DNA from: RYN-433 sp036558265
GTDB taxonomy: Bacteria; Planctomycetota; Phycisphaerae; Tepidisphaerales; Tepidisphaeraceae
Reading direction: 5' to 3'
NCBI GenBank assembly: GCA_036558265.1
Contig: DATBFY010000459.1
Coordinates: 1 to 20,145, forward strand
DNA: 20,145 nucleotides
The notes below the pieces were generated by a model that worked only from the letters and a program-made list of their open reading frames with translations, was not told where the DNA came from and did not search any database. Below are positions 17,831-20,145 of the stretch, in pieces. Each line of letters opens with the position of its first letter. Within the stretch, counting starts at the first letter, position 1. Both the position numbers and the translations under genes were made by a program.

Positions 17831-18397
17831 ATGAAGCGCCTGCTCCGCATCCTGCTGAACGCCGCGACGGTGGTGTCGCTCGTGCTGTGCGTGGCGACCG
17901 CCGTGCTGTGGGTGCGGAGCCGCTGGACGGCGGACGTGGCGGGGCATTGGTCGCGAACGGGCGTTCCGATCTCCGACACCCTCTGGTCGGCCAACGGATT
18001 CATCTCGCTGCGACATTGGGAGCCGCCGGCCAATTCAAGGGTGCAGGTACGGGCACGCGGGTGGTTTTACGGGCACGGACCGGCCGCGCAGGACGATCCG
18101 TCGCGCTTTCTTTACTCCCGCGATTCCCGTCGCCTCCTGGGCGTGACGTACTTCGACTACACCTGGATGCGGCCACGCGGACCGTTCGACGGCGTGCGGG
18201 AGCGCGCCTTATTGGTGCCGTACTGGCTCTTGCTGGTCGTGTTCGGGGCGCCGGCGGTCATCCGCTTGCTTTCCCGCGGACACCGCCGCCGCGCCGCGCG
18301 GGTCGCCGCCGGCCTCTGCCCCGCGTGCGGCTACGACCTCCGCGCGACACCGCAGCGGTGCCCGGAATGCGGGCACGAGCCGGGTACACGAGGCTGA
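17831..18397 (+). CDS. Zinc-ribbon membrane protein, full-length paralogue
   Basis: A 188-residue member of a planctomycete family of unknown function. The N-terminal membrane helix (MKRLLRILLNAATVVSLVL) is followed by an extracytoplasmic domain of about 95 residues (32-127, Trp/Tyr/Arg rich), a second helix (about 129-146), a basic stretch and a zinc ribbon CPACGYDLRATPQRCPECG with Cys163, 166, 177 and 180. The ribbon would lie in the cytoplasm. The frame is open upstream to 17603 inside the kinase gene, but the ATG at 17831 matches the start of the paralogue at 12108 residue for residue. It lies 67 bases after the kinase stop. Confidence 0.85.
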   Translation: MKRLLRILLNAATVVSLVLCVATAVLWVRSRWTADVAGHWSRTGVPISDTLWSANGFISLRHWEPPANSRVQVRARGWFYGHGPAAQDDPSRFLYSRDSRRLLGVTYFDYTWMRPRGPFDGVRERALLVPYWLLLVVFGAPAVIRLLSRGHRRRAARVAAGLCPACGYDLRATPQRCPECGHEPGTRG

Positions 18398-18426
18398 TCG
18401 CGCGCGCTGGGGTTGGACCACGCGGG

Positions 18427-18648
18427 CTACACCCAGTACGCCACGATGCCGCACCGGCCACATTCGAAGGCCAGTTCCTCTCCCTCGTCCGGTGGGAAGG
18501 TCGCTTTCACGTGATCGCCGCACCGTGGACAGGTCATATCCACCGCGGCGGGCGTGGGCGCGGGCGGGTGCGGGACGGACGCCACTCGGCCGTGGCAAAG
18601 GGCATCGAACCGAGTCGTCACCGCGTGCAGCATGCCGGTTGCGGTCAT
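18427..18648 (-). CDS. Small zinc-ribbon protein, hypothetical
   Basis: A possible 73-residue protein. The C-terminal half has two CxxC knuckles, Cys40/Cys43 (TCPRCGDHVKATF) and Cys63/Cys66 (FECGRCGIVAYWV), separated by an acidic loop, a plausible zinc ribbon. The N-terminal part has no recognised fold. The ATG at 18648 has no Shine-Dalgarno sequence but a TACGAT box ends 6 bases upstream, the same near-start pattern as other genes here. The frame is open further upstream to 18888, where the residues look like non-coding translation. It converges on the zinc-ribbon membrane gene ending at 18397. Alternatives are a shorter protein from the internal ATG at Met38 or chance. It is not similar to the CPxCGYDLRATP ribbon. 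Confidence 0.45.
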   Translation of the reverse strand: MTATGMLHAVTTRFDALCHGRVASVPHPPAPTPAAVDMTCPRCGDHVKATFPPDEGEELAFECGRCGIVAYWV

Positions 18649-18754
18649 GTGAAAATCGTATCGCGACCGGAAATGACTGAAAGGGCGCGGGACGGGATAT
18701 CTCGCGCGGCCGCGCGGCTTGCCCGCCGGCGGGCTCAACCGAGGTCCCATTGAT

Positions 18755-18866
18755 GTGATCACCAACCGCGTTCCCCGCATCCTGTCTGAACGTGGCGACG
18801 GTGCTCTCACTGGCTTTATGCGCGGGGACCGCCATCTTGGGCATCGTGAGCATCGGGTACTCGTGA
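18755..18866 (+). pseudogene. Frameshifted remnant of a third zinc-ribbon membrane protein gene
   Basis: Reading from GTG at 18755 gives VITNRVPRIL. If the single T at 18785 is skipped, the frame continues LNVATVLSLALCAGTAILGI and then VSIGYS before a TGA at 18864-18866. That is the N-terminal membrane helix of the family (compare LLRILLNAATVVSLVLCVAT in the gene at 17831). So a one-base insertion and an early stop have disabled it. No zinc-ribbon end follows before the next gene. The remaining parts of the 18649-19007 interval show no other gene; a TAGAAT box at 18913-18918 could serve the gene at 19008. Confidence 0.65.
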
Positions 18867-19007
18867 GATCGTTCTTCCGCGAGTTCATCAGCGCCGCGAC
18901 ACCCCGGGCAACTAGAATCGGCCGTCATCCTTCGTTAAATTGATGGGGAACCGTCGCTCGAATCCTATCCAACCGGCACCCGGTGACCAACATGCGGAGA
19001 TAATCCC

Positions 19008-20145
19008 GTGCGAACGAAAGTTGTCGTGGTATGGGCGGCTCGTGTCTGCGCAATCCTGGGAGCCGCCGGGGTTTGGGCTCCGGCAGCGAATGCGGTGGAG
19101 GCGGCAGTGGCGCAAGGCCTGAAGCCTTGGGCGACCAACGTCGAAGCAACGGATGCCGCCAAGTCCAGGGTGCAGGAGATCACCCATCAGGCACAGAGCT
19201 ACACCGTCCTGCAGGGCGGGACGATGGACGGGCGAAACTGCCGCACGCCCATGGGCTGCGGCATGTCGCGCGAAGGGGCGTTCTATCAGACCTGGGAGTC
19301 CAACCGCTCGGTGCGGATGGAAAACGTCGGCCAGACGGATGTCATCAACCCCTGGCTTTCCAACGGCCGCAACAACTTCAGGACCGTGAACGAGATCGCC
19401 AACGCGGCCCTGGCGCCGGGGATGACCGATGCCGAGAAGGCCTTCGCGATCTGGTTTCAGGAGATCCAGTACCGGCACCATTCCGGCGGGGACAACAACG
19501 AGCTGGGCGACCCGGTGAAGTTGTTCAACGTCTACGGCTACAACACCTGCGGGAACGACTCGATCTGCATCGGAACCTTGCTGAAGGCCGTGAAACTCAA
19601 GGCCGCGCCGGCACGAGCGCTGGGCCACTGTATCTCGCAGGCCTTCTACGACAACGCCTGGCATTTCTACGACGGCGACATGCACAGCGTCTACCTGTTG
19701 CGCGACAACCAGACGGTGGCGGGCGAACAGGACATCGTGCGGGACCACGACCTGGTAAAGCGGACGCACTCGCAGGGAATCCTCTTTCCGGACACCTGGT
19801 GGCAGGGACAGGGAATGCCCGCGATGTACTGCTACGTCGGCGACGTGAAGGGCGAGCGGTCAGGGAAATCCGACACGACGATGAACATGGTCCTGCGCCC
19901 CGGCGAAGCCATCGTGTGGCGATGGGGACAGCTCACCCCGATGAAATATCACGGGGCGCTACAGACCGTGCCCACCTACGAACGCGTGCCCTACCTCATC
20001 TGCAATGGCCTCTGGGAATATCGCCCGAACTTCGCCAGCCAGGCGTGGCGCCGCGGCGCGAAGGTGGACAACGTCACGTCGGGCCCGCAAGGTCTGACGG
20101 CCCAGGAAGGAACGACCGGGACGATCGTGTGGACGATGAGCAGCC
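19008..20145 (+). CDS. Secreted transglutaminase-like protein, 3' end beyond window
   Basis: At least 379 residues, open to the window edge. GTG at 19008 is preceded by GGAGA (18996-19000) at 7 bases and gives a signal peptide (VRTKVVVVWAARVCAILGAA) with probable cleavage after AANA (residue 29). A transglutaminase/papain-like core lies at about 140-250, with candidate triad Cys181 (NTCGNDS), His207 (ALGHCISQAFYD) and Asp222 (WHFYDGD) in the order and spacing usual for the family. Such proteins may act as proteases, peptidoglycan-linked hydrolases or protein cross-linkers in the envelope. The region after about 260 (TWWQGQGMPAMYCYVGD, then MKYHGALQT) is not recognised and may be a beta-rich domain. 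The substrate is unknown. Confidence 0.82.
   Translation, partial: MRTKVVVVWAARVCAILGAAGVWAPAANAVEAAVAQGLKPWATNVEATDAAKSRVQEITHQAQSYTVLQGGTMDGRNCRTPMGCGMSREGAFYQTWESNRSVRMENVGQTDVINPWLSNGRNNFRTVNEIANAALAPGMTDAEKAFAIWFQEIQYRHHSGGDNNELGDPVKLFNVYGYNTCGNDSICIGTLLKAVKLKAAPARALGHCISQAFYDNAWHFYDGDMHSVYLLRDNQTVAGEQDIVRDHDLVKRTHSQGILFPDTWWQGQGMPAMYCYVGDVKGERSGKSDTTMNMVLRPGEAIVWRWGQLTPMKYHGALQTVPTYERVPYLICNGLWEYRPNFASQAWRRGAKVDNVTSGPQGLTAQEGTTGTIVWTMSS

Noticed and set aside
18912..19769. Leftward open frame opposite the transglutaminase-like gene
   Set aside because: The rightward strand has a Shine-Dalgarno sequence, a signal peptide and a catalytic triad; the leftward translation has no domain.

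Overview
This window looks like chromosomal DNA of a Planctomycetota bacterium, most likely from the Phycisphaerae side. The support is a GC-rich sequence with long antisense open frames, a DUF1501 protein, tandem pseudopilins with the H-X9-DG motif, a secreted protein with an N-terminal LESLEERQLFSA motif (LEPRxL type), and small membrane proteins ending in a CPxCGYDLRATPxxCPECG zinc ribbon. I see no rRNA, tRNA, CRISPR array, transposase or phage gene. Lineage is inferred from gene families only.

Layout. Positions 1-8503 are transcribed leftward: a DUF1501 protein; two tandem H-X9-DG pseudopilin paralogues joined by a TGATG stop-start; a SEC59/phytol-kinase-like membrane protein 4 bases downstream of a ferritin-like diiron protein; a solitary Wza-type outer-membrane lipoprotein with a strong terminator; a winged-helix regulator overlapping a six-helix membrane protein, with a promoter and palindromic operator candidate; a palindromic intergenic element; and a PQQ-type beta-propeller lipoprotein with a good promoter. 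Rightward genes follow from 8721: a secreted protein with three LTxxQ-like repeats and a divergent leucyl/phenylalanyl-tRNA-protein transferase (aat). It converges on a leftward surface protein (10609-11826) across a strong hairpin terminator.

From 12108 the DNA is mostly signalling. A short zinc-ribbon membrane protein precedes a soluble PAS hybrid histidine kinase. A membrane-anchored thioredoxin-like protein with a CPC motif then overlaps by 13 bases a 913-residue membrane hybrid kinase (HisKA, HATPase, degenerate receiver, canonical receiver, HPt). A full-length zinc-ribbon paralogue follows, and a frameshifted third copy lies at about 18755. A small leftward zinc-ribbon protein and the 5' part of a secreted transglutaminase-like protein close the window.

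The most interesting points are: the thiol protein/phosphorelay kinase pair, possibly an envelope redox or metal sensor; a possible internal thioester in the surface protein; the aat homologue that lacks two residues expected at the active site; the diiron protein/lipid kinase gene pair; three generations of one zinc-ribbon family around the kinases; and several starts placed 6-9 bases after a -10-like hexamer, which suggests leaderless transcripts.
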